Assembly: GCF_009932335.1 (NCBI RefSeq)
Contig: NZ_BLJF01000003.1
Span: 372,001-436,000, forward strand
Reading direction: 5' to 3'
Length of the DNA: 64,000 bases
Origin: Pseudomonas asiatica
GTDB taxonomy: Bacteria; Pseudomonadota; Gammaproteobacteria; Pseudomonadales; Pseudomonadaceae
Shown here: positions 26,019-35,916 of the stretch, one piece after another
How the letters are laid out: every line of letters starts with the position of its first letter
How positions within the stretch are numbered: the stretch's first letter is position 1
Translations under genes and position numbers: made by a program
Notes under the pieces: generated by a model
What the model was told of the DNA's origin: nothing
The model's database searches: none
The model's input: the letters and a program-made list of their open reading frames with translations, nothing else

Positions 26019-26914
26019 GAGTCTGTGCCTTTGCTGCGTTTGGCCCGAGGGTGGGCGCTGTCGTACACCGCGGCCAGGTGCTGGAAGTCCAGGTGGGTGT
26101 AGATCTGCGTGGTGCCGATGTCGGCGTGGCCGAGCATCTCCTGCACCGCGCGCAGGTCCTGGGACGATTCCAGCACGTGGCTGGCGAAGGAATGGCGAAG
26201 CATGTGCGGGTGCAGGTGCTGGCCCAGCTCGCGCTCACCGGCCGCCTTCACCCGTTGCTGAACGGCCCGTGGGCTGATGCGGTTGCCTTGGCGGGTGATG
26301 AAAACCGCGCGGTCGCGCGGGTTGCCGATGCCGCGCAGGCGGTACCAGGCCTGCAATGCCTCGCGGGCCTTGCGGCCGACCGGCAGCACGCGGGCCTTGC
26401 CGCCTTTGCCCAGCACCTGCACCAGGCCGGCTGCGAGGTCCAGGTGATCGAGGTCGAGGTTGGTCAGCTCGGACAGGCGCAGGCCCGACGAATAGAACAG
26501 TTCGAGGATGGCCTGGTCACGACGGGCGATGAAGTCATCGTCGACACCGCCATCCAGCAGTTGCAGGGCGCGGTCGGTGTCCAGCACCTTGGGCAGCCGG
26601 CGTTCGCCCTTGGGCGGGCTCAGGCCGCTGGCCGGGTCGTGCTGGCACAGGCCTTCGCGGTTGAGATAGCGGTACAGGCCACGCACCGCCGACAGCAGCC
26701 GGGCCAGGCTGCGCGAGGACTGGCCGTGGTGGTGCTGGCGGGCGATCAGCTGGCGCAGCTGCTGGATCTGCAGCGCCTCCCAACCGGTAATGCCATGTTC
26801 TTTGCAGTAGGCGACCACCTTGTCCAGGTCGCGACGGTAGCCCAGCAAGGTGTGCTCGGACACCTGGCGCTCGTTGCGCAGGTGTGCGCAATAAGCCTCC
26901 AGCTGGCGTTCCAT
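26015..26914 (-). CDS. xerC: tyrosine recombinase XerC
   Basis: 299 residues, normal XerC length. An N-terminal core-binding domain is followed by the catalytic domain with Arg in [27 protein letters not shown], and [14 protein letters not shown] carrying the second His and the Tyr. With XerD it resolves chromosome dimers at dif. It sits in the usual dapF-DUF484-xerC order, which separates it from the island recombinases. Confidence 0.95.
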   Translation of the reverse strand: MERQLEAYCAHLRNERQVSEHTLLGYRRDLDKVVAYCKEHGITGWEALQIQQLRQLIARQHHHGQSSRSLARLLSAVRGLYRYLNREGLCQHDPASGLSPPKGERRLPKVLDTDRALQLLDGGVDDDFIARRDQAILELFYSSGLRLSELTNLDLDHLDLAAGLVQVLGKGGKARVLPVGRKAREALQAWYRLRGIGNPRDRAVFITRQGNRISPRAVQQRVKAAGERELGQHLHPHMLRHSFASHVLESSQDLRAVQEMLGHADIGTTQIYTHLDFQHLAAVYDSAHPRAKRSKGTDS

Positions 26915-27624
26915 CAGCGTACCGGGCGCAGGGTCTGGGTAACGCGTGGCACAACGCGGCCAAGCACCTCGGCAATGTAGCCAAGGAACAAGGTGCCGAC
27001 GCTGCTCTTGTAGTGTTGCGGGTCGCGGCTGCCGATCGCCAGCACCCCGTGCAGGCCCTGGTATTCCAGGGCAGCCACGGCGCTGGAGCCCACTTCCCGG
27101 CGCTGTTCTTCACCGAACAGGAAGGCCAGCTCGTGCTCGCGCAGGTTGCCGCTGACCGTCTTGCCGCCACCCAGCAGGGCACCGATGGCCTGCTGCGCTT
27201 CGGCGTTGCTCACCCAGCGCCCGACCGGCGCGACGTTTTCGCCGAACAGGATCAGGCTGACGAAGGGCACCTGGAATTCCTGGCGCAGGCTGTCTTCGAC
27301 TGCCATCACCACTTCCTCCAGGCTGCCGGCGTCGAGCAGGTCGAGGATCAGCCGGCGGGTCTTGTCGAAAAGCCGATCGTTGTCGCGGGCCACGTCCATC
27401 AGTTGCGACAGGCGGTGGCGCATCTCGATGTTGCGGTCGCGCAGCAACTTGAGCTGGCGCTCCACCAGCGACACGCTGTCGCCACGCTGGTGAGGGATGC
27501 GTTGTTCGATCAGCAACTCGTCGTGCTCGGCGAAGAAGGTGGGGTGGGCGCGCAGGTAGGCGACCACCGCTTCGGCATCGAGCTCGGCGGACTGCTGGGG
27601 TACAACCTGGGGCTGATCGGTCAT
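26914..27624 (-). CDS. DUF484 family (GAF-like) protein
   Basis: 236 residues. It has an N-terminal helical [19 protein letters not shown], a coiled coil [18 protein letters not shown] and a GAF-like C-terminal half. The family lies between dapF and xerC in most gammaproteobacteria; its role is unknown. It touches the xerC start by one base. Confidence 0.9.
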   Translation of the reverse strand: MTDQPQVVPQQSAELDAEAVVAYLRAHPTFFAEHDELLIEQRIPHQRGDSVSLVERQLKLLRDRNIEMRHRLSQLMDVARDNDRLFDKTRRLILDLLDAGSLEEVVMAVEDSLRQEFQVPFVSLILFGENVAPVGRWVSNAEAQQAIGALLGGGKTVSGNLREHELAFLFGEEQRREVGSSAVAALEYQGLHGVLAIGSRDPQHYKSSVGTLFLGYIAEVLGRVVPRVTQTLRPVR

Positions 27625-27637
27625 GGCGGTTACTCGC

Positions 27638-28468
27638 TTAGAGACGAACCTGTCCTTCGTAGACGCGTACGGCTGGGCCAGTCATCAGCACGGGCTTGCC
27701 GGGGCCGGCCCACTCGATGTGCAGGCGGCCACCGGGCAGGTCGAGGGATACCGGGGAGTCCATCCAGCCCTGGCTGATCGCCGCCACGGCGGCGGCGCAG
27801 GCGCCGGTGCCGCAGGCCTGGGTTTCGCCCGCACCACGTTCCCACACCCGCAGGTTGGCGCGGTGGCGGTCGATGACCTGGAGGAAGCCGGCATTTACCC
27901 GCTGCGGGAAGCGTGGGTGGTTTTCGATCTTCGGGCCCAGCTCATGCACAGGGGCGGTACGCACGTCGTCGACACGCAGCACGGCATGCGGGTTCCCCAT
28001 GGACACGGCGGCAATCGAATGCACCTGGCCGTCGACTTCCAGTGGGTAGTTCAGCGCCTGCTCGTCGGCGACGAAGGGGATTTCGGCAGGGATGAAGCGC
28101 GGTGGGCCCATGTCGACACTGATCTGGCCGTCGTTCTGCACGTCCAGCTCGATGATGCCGCTCTTGGTTTCCACGCGGATGCGCTTTTTCGCGGTCAGGC
28201 GCTTGTCCAGCACGAAGCGGGCGAAGCAGCGCGCACCGTTGCCGCACTGCTCGACCTCGGAGCCGTCGGCATTGAAGATGCGGTAGCGGAAGTCCACTTC
28301 CGGGTTGTTCGGCGCCTCGACGATCAGCAACTGATCGAAGCCTATGCCGGTGTGGCGGTCACCCCATTGCTTGGCGTGCTTGGGCTGGATGTGCGCGTGC
28401 TGGCTGACCAGGTCGAGGACCATGAAGTCGTTGCCCAGCCCATGCATCTTGGTAAAACGCAGCAGCAT
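27638..28468 (-). CDS. dapF: diaminopimelate epimerase DapF
   Basis: 276 residues from the ATG at 28468 ([15 protein letters not shown], the conserved start). Both active cysteines are present: [13 protein letters not shown] and the QACGTGACA loop. It converts LL- to meso-diaminopimelate, precursor of lysine and peptidoglycan. It lies four bases after lysA, next enzyme of the pathway, on the same strand. Confidence 0.97.
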   Translation of the reverse strand: MLLRFTKMHGLGNDFMVLDLVSQHAHIQPKHAKQWGDRHTGIGFDQLLIVEAPNNPEVDFRYRIFNADGSEVEQCGNGARCFARFVLDKRLTAKKRIRVETKSGIIELDVQNDGQISVDMGPPRFIPAEIPFVADEQALNYPLEVDGQVHSIAAVSMGNPHAVLRVDDVRTAPVHELGPKIENHPRFPQRVNAGFLQVIDRHRANLRVWERGAGETQACGTGACAAAVAAISQGWMDSPVSLDLPGGRLHIEWAGPGKPVLMTGPAVRVYEGQVRL

Positions 28469-28472
28469 GGGC

Positions 28473-29720
28473 TTACTCCGGCAGCAGGCTTTCGCCAGCG
28501 TACAATTCGGCGATGGTCTCGCGGCGGCGTACTTCGAAGGCCTGGTCGCCGTCGACCAGGATTTCAGCGCAACGGCCACGGGTGTTGTAGTTGGAGCTCA
28601 TGACAAAACCATAGGCGCCCGCGGACTGTACGGCCAGCAGGTCACCTTCGGCCAGGTTCAGCACGCGGTCCTTGCCGAGGAAGTCGCCAGTCTCGCAGAT
28701 AGGACCGACCAGGTCGTAGGCACGGCCTTCGCCTGCGCGTGGCTTGACCGCGCTGACACCCATCCAGGCCTGGTACAGGGCCGGGCGGATCAGGTCGTTC
28801 ATCGCCGCATCGATGATGGCGAAGTCCTTGTGTTCGGTGTGCTTGAGGTATTCCACGCGGGTCAGCAGGACGCCGGCGTTGGCCACGATGTAGCGGCCCG
28901 GCTCGAACACCAGGGCCAGGTCGCGGTCGCCGACGCGCTCGCGGATCGCCTTGATGTAGTCGGCCACCAGCGGCGGCTCCTCATCGCGGTAACGCACGCC
29001 GACGCCGCCACCCAGGTCCAGGTGGCGCAGATGGATGCCGCACTCGGCCAGGCGGTCGACCAGCACCAGCAGGCGGTCAAGGGCATCGAGGAAAGGCTCG
29101 ACGGTGGTCAGCTGCGAACCGATGTGGCAGTCGACGCCGACCACTTCCAGGTTCGGCAACTGCGCGGCCCGCACGTAGATGGCCTCGGCGTCGGCGATGG
29201 CGATGCCGAACTTGTTCTCTTTCAGGCCGGTGGAGATGTACGGGTGGGTACCGGCGTCGACGTCCGGGTTGACCCGCAGCGAGACCGGGGCAACCTTGCC
29301 CATCTCGGCGGCCACTACCTGCAGGCGCTCCAGTTCGTCGGTGGATTCGACGTTGAAGCAGTGCACGCCGACTTCCAGGGCACGGCGCATGTCCTCGCGG
29401 GTCTTGCCGACACCGGAGAACACCACGCGGTCGGCACGGCCGCCAGCGGCCAGCACGCGCTCCAGCTCACCGCCAGAGACGATGTCAAAGCCTGCGCCCA
29501 GGCGTGCCAGCACGTTCAGCACGCCAAGGTTGGAGTTGGCCTTGACCGCGAAACATACCAGGTGCTCGGTGCCTTGCAGTGCATCGGCGTAGCTACGGTA
29601 CTGGGCCTCGATGTGGGCGCGCGAATACACGTAGGTAGGGGTGCCGTAGCGTTCGGCGATGGCCGACAGGCCCACGCCTTCCGCGAACAGCTCGCCGTCG
29701 CGGTAGTTGAAAGCGTTCAT
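28473..29720 (-). CDS. lysA: diaminopimelate decarboxylase LysA
   Basis: 415 residues, fold-III PLP enzyme. The PLP lysine is in [18 protein letters not shown], the phosphate-binding LGGGVGV and the C-terminal [12 protein letters not shown] with its active cysteine are present. It makes lysine from meso-diaminopimelate. It is co-directional with lptM upstream and dapF downstream. Confidence 0.97.
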   Translation of the reverse strand: MNAFNYRDGELFAEGVGLSAIAERYGTPTYVYSRAHIEAQYRSYADALQGTEHLVCFAVKANSNLGVLNVLARLGAGFDIVSGGELERVLAAGGRADRVVFSGVGKTREDMRRALEVGVHCFNVESTDELERLQVVAAEMGKVAPVSLRVNPDVDAGTHPYISTGLKENKFGIAIADAEAIYVRAAQLPNLEVVGVDCHIGSQLTTVEPFLDALDRLLVLVDRLAECGIHLRHLDLGGGVGVRYRDEEPPLVADYIKAIRERVGDRDLALVFEPGRYIVANAGVLLTRVEYLKHTEHKDFAIIDAAMNDLIRPALYQAWMGVSAVKPRAGEGRAYDLVGPICETGDFLGKDRVLNLAEGDLLAVQSAGAYGFVMSSNYNTRGRCAEILVDGDQAFEVRRRETIAELYAGESLLPE

Positions 29721-29729
29721 CTGGTTTCC

Positions 29730-29945
29730 TTACTGCGCTGGCGACTGCTCGGGCTCGGACTGCAGCTCGGGTTGCTGCTCCTGCGTCGGGGCCGGCTTGG
29801 CTTTTGGCTGGTACTGGTGCGACTTGTGGCTGGCCTTGCCGTCCTTGCCGTCTTCAGGCAGGTACAGCGGGCCTTTCTGGCCGCAGGCCGAAACGAGGCA
29901 GGCAACAGCGACCAGCGCCGCGAGGGAGGAAATCAGGCGCTTCAT
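29730..29945 (-). CDS. lptM: small lipoprotein LptM (LppL)
   Basis: 71 residues with a lipoprotein signal ending LVSAC, then GQKGPLYLPEDG, the family signature, and a low-complexity Pro/Gln/Lys tail. LptM helps mature the LptD-LptE translocon at the outer membrane. First gene of the lptM-lysA-dapF unit. Confidence 0.92.
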   Translation of the reverse strand: MKRLISSLAALVAVACLVSACGQKGPLYLPEDGKDGKASHKSHQYQPKAKPAPTQEQQPELQSEPEQSPAQ

Positions 29946-30068
29946 GGGTGAAATCCTTAGAAATATGCAGTATTGCGCCCGAGTATACCGAGCGACCGAC
30001 GGCTTGCCTATGCAAGGGCCGGCCCGCCGGGCGGGCTATTCTTACCGCCTGCAAGGGCCCTTTCGCAG

Positions 30069-30161
30069 TACCTGTGGGAGCGGGCGTGCCCGCGAACACC
30101 GGCAAAGCCGGTGCCACACACCGCGGCACCTGATTCGCGGGCATGCCCGCTCCCACAGGTA
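30069..30161. repeat. inverted REP pair between lptM and cyaY
   Basis: TGTGGGAGCGGGCGTGCCCGC and its inverted copy near 30137 enclose an ACCGGC/GCCGGT hairpin. The 333-base gap 29946-30278 holds these and the divergent promoters only. Confidence 0.78.
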
Positions 30162-30278
30162 CTGCGCTGGCTTTGAGTTCATGCCAGTGAAGGTAGCGGC
30201 TAAACCTTTGCATTCGGCGGCAAGCGCCCGTATCTTGCCGGGCTTGCCTGTAACGCAGCCAATTTCGAGGTTCCTGCA

Positions 30279-30611
30279 ATGAGTTTGAGTGAAGCGCGTT
30301 TCCATGATCTGGTCGACGCGACCCAACAGGCCCTGGAAGACCTGTTCGACGAGAGCGGCCTGGATCTGGACATGGAGAACTCCGCTGGTGTCCTGACCAT
30401 CAAGTTCGACAATGGCAGCACGCTGATCTTCAGCCGCCAGGAGCCGCTGCGCCAGCTGTGGCTGGCCGACCGTTCCGGCGGTTTCCACTTCGACTACGAC
30501 GAAGAAAGCGGCAAGTGGGTGTGCGAGAAGAGCGAGGAGCTGCTGGGCGAAATGCTCGAGCGCATCGTCTGGGAGCGGGCCGGCGAGAAGCTGGACTTCG
30601 ACGAGATCTGA
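30279..30611 (+). CDS. cyaY: frataxin homologue CyaY
   Basis: 110 residues. An acidic first helix (FHDLVDATQQALEDLFDES), the strand GVLTIKFDNGSTLIFSRQEP and a conserved RQLWLADRSGGFHFDYD are all present. It is an iron-binding regulator of iron-sulfur cluster assembly by IscS. The next gene starts two bases later. Confidence 0.95.
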   Translation: MSLSEARFHDLVDATQQALEDLFDESGLDLDMENSAGVLTIKFDNGSTLIFSRQEPLRQLWLADRSGGFHFDYDEESGKWVCEKSEELLGEMLERIVWERAGEKLDFDEI

Positions 30612-30612
30612 C

Positions 30613-30837
30613 ATGAGCAGTACCCAGGCCCGGCCGCCCAAACCGCTCTACAGCAACGTCAGCCCCGCCGTGCCGTCGCCGTGCATCAGCGTTTGCCGGC
30701 TGGACGAACAGCGGGTGTGCACAGGTTGCCACCGGCATGTCGAGCATATCCGTGAATGGCGTTCGGCCGATGACGAACGGCGCCGGCAGATTTGCCGCGA
30801 GGCCCAGGCCCTGCGCGACCAGGCTAAGGCACACTGA
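30613..30837 (+). CDS. DUF1289 family protein
   Basis: 74 residues with the family core PSPCISVCRLDEQRVCTGC and EHIREW, four cysteines likely binding metal or an iron-sulfur cluster. The function is unknown. It probably shares the cyaY transcript and ends before a terminator. Confidence 0.88.
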   Translation: MSSTQARPPKPLYSNVSPAVPSPCISVCRLDEQRVCTGCHRHVEHIREWRSADDERRRQICREAQALRDQAKAH

Positions 30838-30910
30838 TCGCAGGGGCTTGAGTATTTACCCGGCTGTGGTAACGTCGGGTTCTGCGTCGGTGACGCCAAA
30901 GCCTTCACAA

Positions 30911-30934
30911 ACCCCGCCCTTGGGCGGGGTTTTG
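30911..30934 (+). terminator. intrinsic terminator after the DUF1289 gene
   Basis: ACCCCGCCC-TT-GGGCGGGGT stem followed by TTTGCTTT. Confidence 0.85.
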
Positions 30935-30983
30935 CTTTATCTGCACGATGAAAACCGCCTGTTCAAAGGAGTCTGACTGGATC

Positions 30984-31394
30984 ATGAGCACCAAGCCTTC
31001 CCTCATCCTCACCCGATTGGACGTACAACGTCTGGAGCGTCTGATCGACAGCCTCGACGAGAGTACGCCGGGTGTGCTCGCCCTGCAGGGCGAGCTGGAC
31101 CGCGCCGAGCAGGTGGTCGGTCACGAGGAAGTACCGGCTGGCGTGGTGACCATGAACTCGCGTGTGCACTGCCGTGAGGAAGCCAGCGGCAAGGACTACC
31201 ACCTGACCCTGGTATACCCGAAGGATGCCGGGCCGGAAGGCAAGGTCTCGATCCTGGCGCCGATCGGTTGCGCCTTGCTGGGGTTGTCGGTGGGCGCGCA
31301 GATCGACTGGCCGGCGCCGGGGGGCAAGACCCTCAAGCTGAAGCTGCTGGAAGTGGAATACCAGCCGGAAGCGGCGGGCGATTTCGACCTGTAA
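30984..31394 (+). CDS. rnk: Rnk, nucleoside diphosphate kinase regulator (GreA/GreB C-domain fold)
   Basis: 136 residues from the ATG at 30984. An N-terminal helical stalk (ILTRLDVQRLERLIDS) precedes a GreA/B-like C-terminal domain (VTMNSRVHCREE, LVYPKDAGPEGKVSILAPIG). Rnk proteins bind RNA polymerase's secondary channel and influence nucleotide metabolism. The upstream in-frame ATG at 30948 lacks family similarity. Confidence 0.88.
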   Translation: MSTKPSLILTRLDVQRLERLIDSLDESTPGVLALQGELDRAEQVVGHEEVPAGVVTMNSRVHCREEASGKDYHLTLVYPKDAGPEGKVSILAPIGCALLGLSVGAQIDWPAPGGKTLKLKLLEVEYQPEAAGDFDL

Positions 31395-31400
31395 GGGCTA

Positions 31401-31504
31401 GGGGGCCGCTTTGCGGCCCATCGCGACACAAGGCCGCTCCTACAGGATTACGCATTCCCTGTAGGAGCAGCCTTGTGTCGCGAAAGGGGCGCAACGCGCC
31501 CCCG
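31401..31504. repeat. inverted REP pair, GCGACACAAGG class
   Basis: CGCGACACAAGGCCGCTCCTACAG at 31420 region in inverted arrangement with TGTAGGAGCAGCCTTGTGTC, between convergent rnk and cyaA. The same class recurs at 35007, 54717 and 62066. Confidence 0.78.
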
Positions 31505-31509
31505 GCAAT

Positions 31510-34365
31510 TCAAGCCTCTTGCGCCAAAACCTGCTCCAACCCCTCGTTCAAAGCCTGCTCCAGCTCCCGCTTGTAGCGCAGGTACAGCTGCGTCGACCCC
31601 AGCTGGTCATCCAGCAACTCGGACAAATCCAGGTCCGTGATGTAACAGCGGTACTGCCCTGCACCACGTCGCTGCCCGATGATCTGCCGGGCCACCACCG
31701 CATACAACTGCTCACCATGCTCCAGTTCGGAAAACTCCTGCTGGTCGCAATACAGCGTCACGTGCGCCGCGCCTGCCACCCCGGCCTGGATGATCGCCTG
31801 CACCTCATAGTAAGGCTGGTCGCTACCCTCGGCCGGCGCCTGGCGCGGCTCGATGCTGCGCGCCTTGCCTGGCCCGGAAGGCAACAGTTGCGCGTAGTGG
31901 ATGTCCAGTGAAGCCGCGCGCTGGGTGTCCAGCGGTAGCCGGGCATCACGGCGCATCACCACCGAGCGCAGAAAACGCTGCAGCGGCAACAGCAAGTGAG
32001 CTTCGTCGTGCAGCGGCAGGCGTTGCTGCCACAGGGCATTGTATTCATCCAGCACGTACAACTCGGCCCAGCCACCCTGCAGGCGGTAGAACACCTGGAT
32101 GCAGAAAGGCCGGCCTTGCTCCAGCACCAGGTGCAGGTCGTGGTCCTGCAGGGCGTTGGCATCCAGGTACAGTGGGCTGTAGGCGCTGCGTTCTTCGCCC
32201 AGGTGGTTCAGCAGTGCCTCATGCTCGGCCAAGGTGGTGAGGCCGACATGCCCGGGCATCAGCTCCAGCACATGGGTGTGCTGGGCCACCTGCAGCAGGT
32301 AGCGGTGGTTCAGGCCCTGGTCCAGCAGCAGTTGTACGGTGTCGAATATTTCCTCCACGCGTTGGCCTATGGCCTGGGCGCGGCTCTGGCAGAAGCAACG
32401 CACCCGCACCTTCGGCCGGTGTCCGCGCGGCACGGGGCTGTTGAGGAAGTCGCGCAGGCAGCGCACCAGTGCGTGCTCGCCGTCATAGCGCTGGACCAGT
32501 ACTTCGTTCCAGCTGTTGAGGATGACCTGGTCCAGGGTCAGGACCAGGTTTTCGCGCACGCCTGCGTAGCTCAAAGAGTCGGTGCGCTCGGTGGTCATCA
32601 GGATGTTCAGGTCGCGGTGGTGGCGCAGCGGGTCGATGGCGACGTTGACCAGCAACAGCACCTCGTCGGCAACGCTCGGCTGCAACAAGCGCACCTCGCT
32701 GACGGTCGGCAAGGGCAGGGGAATGCTTTGCTGCAGGCAGCCGATCAGGTTGAACAGCTCGAATTCGCTGAGGTCGCTGACACCCGGGTGCAGCGCCAGG
32801 CGCGTGCTGCTGTCGATCACCCCGTTGCGATAAGCCCAGGTCAGCAACTCGAGCAGCTCGCGGCAGCGCTTGAGCGGGCTGAAGTGGTCCACCTCATGGG
32901 GGCTCAGGTTGCCGGTGTACAGCTCCCAGTGATGGCTGCCGGGCTCCTTGCGATTAGGCGCTTGTACCAGGGTCAGGGTGCCTTCGGCCAGGTCCGGGGC
33001 GATACCGGGGTTGATGACTTCGACCTTGCCGGCGCGGCGCTCGAAGGCGGCGTAAAGGCGCCGGCCCAGCACATTGAGATCGCGTTGGTCGGCGCGGCTG
33101 CTGGCGTTCTGGGTGCGAGCGAACTGGCTGAGAAATCGGTAGCTATGGTTCAGTTCGGCCACCAGTTCACGGCGCTCGATGGCAACCTGCTGCACCTTCC
33201 ATTGATTGCGACTGTCCAGCAGGGCCAGCTGGCGCTCGTCCCAACCCCATTCGTCGGCCAGGCGCTGCAACAGCCGGCGTTGCCAGCCATTGGCCCGGGT
33301 CGGGTCGCTGAGTTTCTTGTTCACCTTCAGGTACAGGCTGCGCCGCACCAGCTCCAGGCGCGCGTGTTCGCCACGCTGCAGCAGGTAGCGCTCGATGCGC
33401 CGGTACACCATCACGTAGGGGTCCAGCTCGTCGAGGTCTAGCTGGTTGGCGAACACTGCCTGCTTGTAGTCCAGGCTCAGGCAGCGAACGGTGGGGTGCT
33501 CGCTGGCATAGGCCTCGGTCAGCAGCAGCTTGAGCAGCGACTTGTAGGGCGAGTCGATGCCTTTGAACAGCTGCCACAAGCCGGCGCCGACGAACTCGCC
33601 GGGCGGGATGTGCGCCAGGTTGCCGAGATCGAGGGCGTCCTGGCTGCGGATGAAACGCTTGGACAGCAGGGTCTGGGTATAGGTGTGGTAATCGTGTTCC
33701 TGGTAGACCGGCACCAGCCACCACAGTGGCGTGCGCCCGGCCAGCCAGATAGTGGTGCGGTAGAACTCGTCCAGCAGCAGATAGTGCTGGGTGGTGCCGC
33801 AATCGTCGGAGCCGAGCTGGCCTTCGCGCTGGCCTTGGGCGAAACCTTGCGTGTCGATCAGGAAGAAGTGCGCCTCGGCACCCAGGCTTTCCGCCCATGC
33901 CTCTAGCAGCTGGCATTTGCGGCGCAGTTCGTCCAGCAGCTCATCGGCCAGGCCCGGGGCGTGGCAAACCCACAGGTCCATGTCGCTTTGCTCGGCCTGG
34001 GCCAGTGAGCCCAGGCTGCCCATCAGGAACAGGCCGTGGATCGGCCACGGTGGGTTGCCATGGCGGGCCTTGTAGGTGAACGAGCGGGCCAGGCGCTGGG
34101 CCTCGACTACCAGCTCGGCGCTTGGCTCGTAGCCCGATACGCCGGCGGGGGTGCTGCCGGAGACATAGCCCGGCAGCAACGGGTGGTTCACATGAAACAG
34201 CAGCGGCAGCAGTGTCAGCACCTGTTGCTGGCGCGTCGACAGGCCCTCCAGGGCCCGCTGCAGCCGGCCTTGGTTGAGTCGCAGGAAGCGCGTACGCAAT
34301 GTCGCCAGGACCTTGCGGTCGATGCCTTCGTCCAGGTCGGGGCGGATTTCGTGGGGGTGGTTCAT
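31510..34365 (-). CDS. cyaA: class I adenylate cyclase CyaA
   Basis: 951 residues from the ATG at 34365 (MNHPHEIRPDLDEGIDR). The catalytic N-terminal half has the nucleotidyltransferase motif FLMGSLGSLAQAEQSDMDLW. The large C-terminal regulatory region runs to the end. It makes cyclic AMP, the ligand of Crp/Vfr. The family's length and start fit this choice; the longer frame from 34452 has no support. Confidence 0.95.
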   Translation of the reverse strand: MNHPHEIRPDLDEGIDRKVLATLRTRFLRLNQGRLQRALEGLSTRQQQVLTLLPLLFHVNHPLLPGYVSGSTPAGVSGYEPSAELVVEAQRLARSFTYKARHGNPPWPIHGLFLMGSLGSLAQAEQSDMDLWVCHAPGLADELLDELRRKCQLLEAWAESLGAEAHFFLIDTQGFAQGQREGQLGSDDCGTTQHYLLLDEFYRTTIWLAGRTPLWWLVPVYQEHDYHTYTQTLLSKRFIRSQDALDLGNLAHIPPGEFVGAGLWQLFKGIDSPYKSLLKLLLTEAYASEHPTVRCLSLDYKQAVFANQLDLDELDPYVMVYRRIERYLLQRGEHARLELVRRSLYLKVNKKLSDPTRANGWQRRLLQRLADEWGWDERQLALLDSRNQWKVQQVAIERRELVAELNHSYRFLSQFARTQNASSRADQRDLNVLGRRLYAAFERRAGKVEVINPGIAPDLAEGTLTLVQAPNRKEPGSHHWELYTGNLSPHEVDHFSPLKRCRELLELLTWAYRNGVIDSSTRLALHPGVSDLSEFELFNLIGCLQQSIPLPLPTVSEVRLLQPSVADEVLLLVNVAIDPLRHHRDLNILMTTERTDSLSYAGVRENLVLTLDQVILNSWNEVLVQRYDGEHALVRCLRDFLNSPVPRGHRPKVRVRCFCQSRAQAIGQRVEEIFDTVQLLLDQGLNHRYLLQVAQHTHVLELMPGHVGLTTLAEHEALLNHLGEERSAYSPLYLDANALQDHDLHLVLEQGRPFCIQVFYRLQGGWAELYVLDEYNALWQQRLPLHDEAHLLLPLQRFLRSVVMRRDARLPLDTQRAASLDIHYAQLLPSGPGKARSIEPRQAPAEGSDQPYYEVQAIIQAGVAGAAHVTLYCDQQEFSELEHGEQLYAVVARQIIGQRRGAGQYRCYITDLDLSELLDDQLGSTQLYLRYKRELEQALNEGLEQVLAQEA

Positions 34366-34538
34366 TGCGCACTCGGGCAGGCCAGCGGGGCTGTGGCGAG
34401 TGTAGCCTGAGTGGCTGGGTCGGATAAGCGGCAATTGAAATATTGGCGCCATTTTCCCAGCGCGCGTGGGCGGCGGGCTGCAGCTTTCGTAGCGCTTGAG
34501 GCATGATGGGCGCCTCCAGCTGATTGCGAGGTTTTCCG

Positions 34539-34991
34539 ATGCGTGTGTGGATCGATGCCGACGCCTGCCCCAAGGCGGCCAAGGATCTGATCGTCAAGTT
34601 CGCCCTCAAGCGCAAGTTCGAGGTAGTGATGGTGGCGGGCCAGGCTGTGGCCAAGCCGGCGTTCGCGATCGTGCGCCTGATCGTGGTGCCCAGCGGCATG
34701 GACGCAGCCGACGATTACCTGGTGGAGCACGCCGTGCCTGGTGAGTTGGTGATCTGCAGTGACGTGCCTCTGGCCGACCGCCTGGTGAAAAAGGGCGTGG
34801 CGGCGCTGGACCCGCGCGGGCGCGAGTTCGACGAGCGCAACATGGGTGATCGGCTGGCGGCGCGCAACTTGTTTACCGAGTTGCGCGAGCAGGGCCAGGT
34901 GGGGGGAGGGCAGGCGCCTTATGGCGAGCGCGAGAAGCAGGCGTTTGCCAATGCGCTGGACCGGATCATTGCCCGGTTGTCCAAACCCTGA
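34539..34991 (+). CDS. YaiI/YqxD family protein (UPF0178)
   Basis: 150 residues beginning MRVWIDADACPKAAKDL, the family signature, with VICSDVPLADRLVKKG and a conserved RNLFTELRE. A PIN-like NYN fold has been suggested for the family; the function is unknown. The ATG at 34539 follows GAGG; an earlier ATG at 34524 is too close to that site. It is divergent from cyaA. Confidence 0.88.
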   Translation: MRVWIDADACPKAAKDLIVKFALKRKFEVVMVAGQAVAKPAFAIVRLIVVPSGMDAADDYLVEHAVPGELVICSDVPLADRLVKKGVAALDPRGREFDERNMGDRLAARNLFTELREQGQVGGGQAPYGEREKQAFANALDRIIARLSKP

Positions 34992-35006
34992 GGGCAGGCG
35001 CGGTCC

Positions 35007-35125
35007 CTGTAGGAGCGGCCTTGTGTCGCGATCGGGCCGCAGCGCGGCCCCAGGTTTTCAGCTTCGCCGCATAAATTGCCGGGGCCGCTTCGCGGCCCGA
35101 TCGCGACACAAGGCCGCCCCTACAC
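35007..35125. repeat. inverted REP pair, GCGACACAAGG class
   Basis: TGTAGGAGCGGCCTTGTGTC then GATCGGGCCGC hairpins and the inverted copy ending AAGGCCGCCCCTACA, between convergent genes. Confidence 0.78.
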
Positions 35126-35144
35126 CGCGCGTGCCAGCAAGAAC

Positions 35145-35804
35145 CTATTCGTGCGTCAGCTCCAGCACCCGATCCACCAGCTTGTAGATCCCGCCAGCCG
35201 CTTCACTGATCGACTTGGCCTCCATGTACGCCGGGGTGGTCACCAGCTTGCGCTGGGTGTCCTCGACAATATCGTGCACATCGCACTCTTCATGGGTGCC
35301 ACCCATCTTCGTCACGGCCGCCGCAGTGCCAGCGTCGGTACCGATGGTGCAGATCACGCCTGGCCCGTAGATCTTCGCCGCCAGCGCCGGCGAGATGCAG
35401 ATCAGGCCGACCGGCTTGCAGGCGTCGGCAAAGGCTTCGGCCAGGGCCAGCACATCCGGGTTAACGTTGCAGTTGGCGCCTTCCACGGCAAAGTTGGACA
35501 GGTTCTTCGCCGCCCCGAAACCGCCCGGCACGATCAGCGCATCGAAGTCTTCGGCCTTGGCCTCGCGGATGTCCTTGACCTCGCCGCGGGCAATGCGCGC
35601 CGACTCCACCAGCACATTCCGCGATTCGGGCATTTCCTCGCCGGTCAGGTGGTTGATCACATGCATCTGCGCAATGTTCGGCGCGAAGCACTGCACCTGC
35701 GCACCACGCTGGTCGAGGCGCAGCAGGGTGATCACGCTTTCGTGGATTTCGGCGCCGTCATAAACGCCACAGCCGGAAAGAATCACCGCTACTTTTTTTG
35801 TCAT
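35145..35804 (-). CDS. elbB: ElbB, DJ-1/PfpI-like glyoxalase-type protein
   Basis: 219 residues starting TKKVAVILSGCGVYDGAEIHE, the ElbB signature, with APNIAQMHVINHLTGEE and VPGGFGAAKNLSNFA. It belongs to the DJ-1 superfamily and is annotated as linked to isoprenoid synthesis; weak glyoxalase activity is known for the family. Monocistronic. Confidence 0.92.
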   Translation of the reverse strand: MTKKVAVILSGCGVYDGAEIHESVITLLRLDQRGAQVQCFAPNIAQMHVINHLTGEEMPESRNVLVESARIARGEVKDIREAKAEDFDALIVPGGFGAAKNLSNFAVEGANCNVNPDVLALAEAFADACKPVGLICISPALAAKIYGPGVICTIGTDAGTAAAVTKMGGTHEECDVHDIVEDTQRKLVTTPAYMEAKSISEAAGGIYKLVDRVLELTHE

Positions 35805-35916
35805 GCTTTCTACTCCAGTGTCGAGGCGCTAAATGTCCTCTAGTTTGGCAGATGTAGCCATAGGGATTCCTGCAAGCGCGGCCTAATCTTGGCGGATAAC
35901 GTCTGAGGTCGTACCC

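Noticed and set aside
26015..26914. xerC as part of a mobile element
   Set aside because: It is in the conserved dapF-DUF484-xerC context with host-like composition, so it is the chromosomal dimer-resolution gene.
28344..29951. 535-codon plus-strand frame opposite lysA
   Set aside because: Antisense shadow of lysA and dapF with no recognisable domain.
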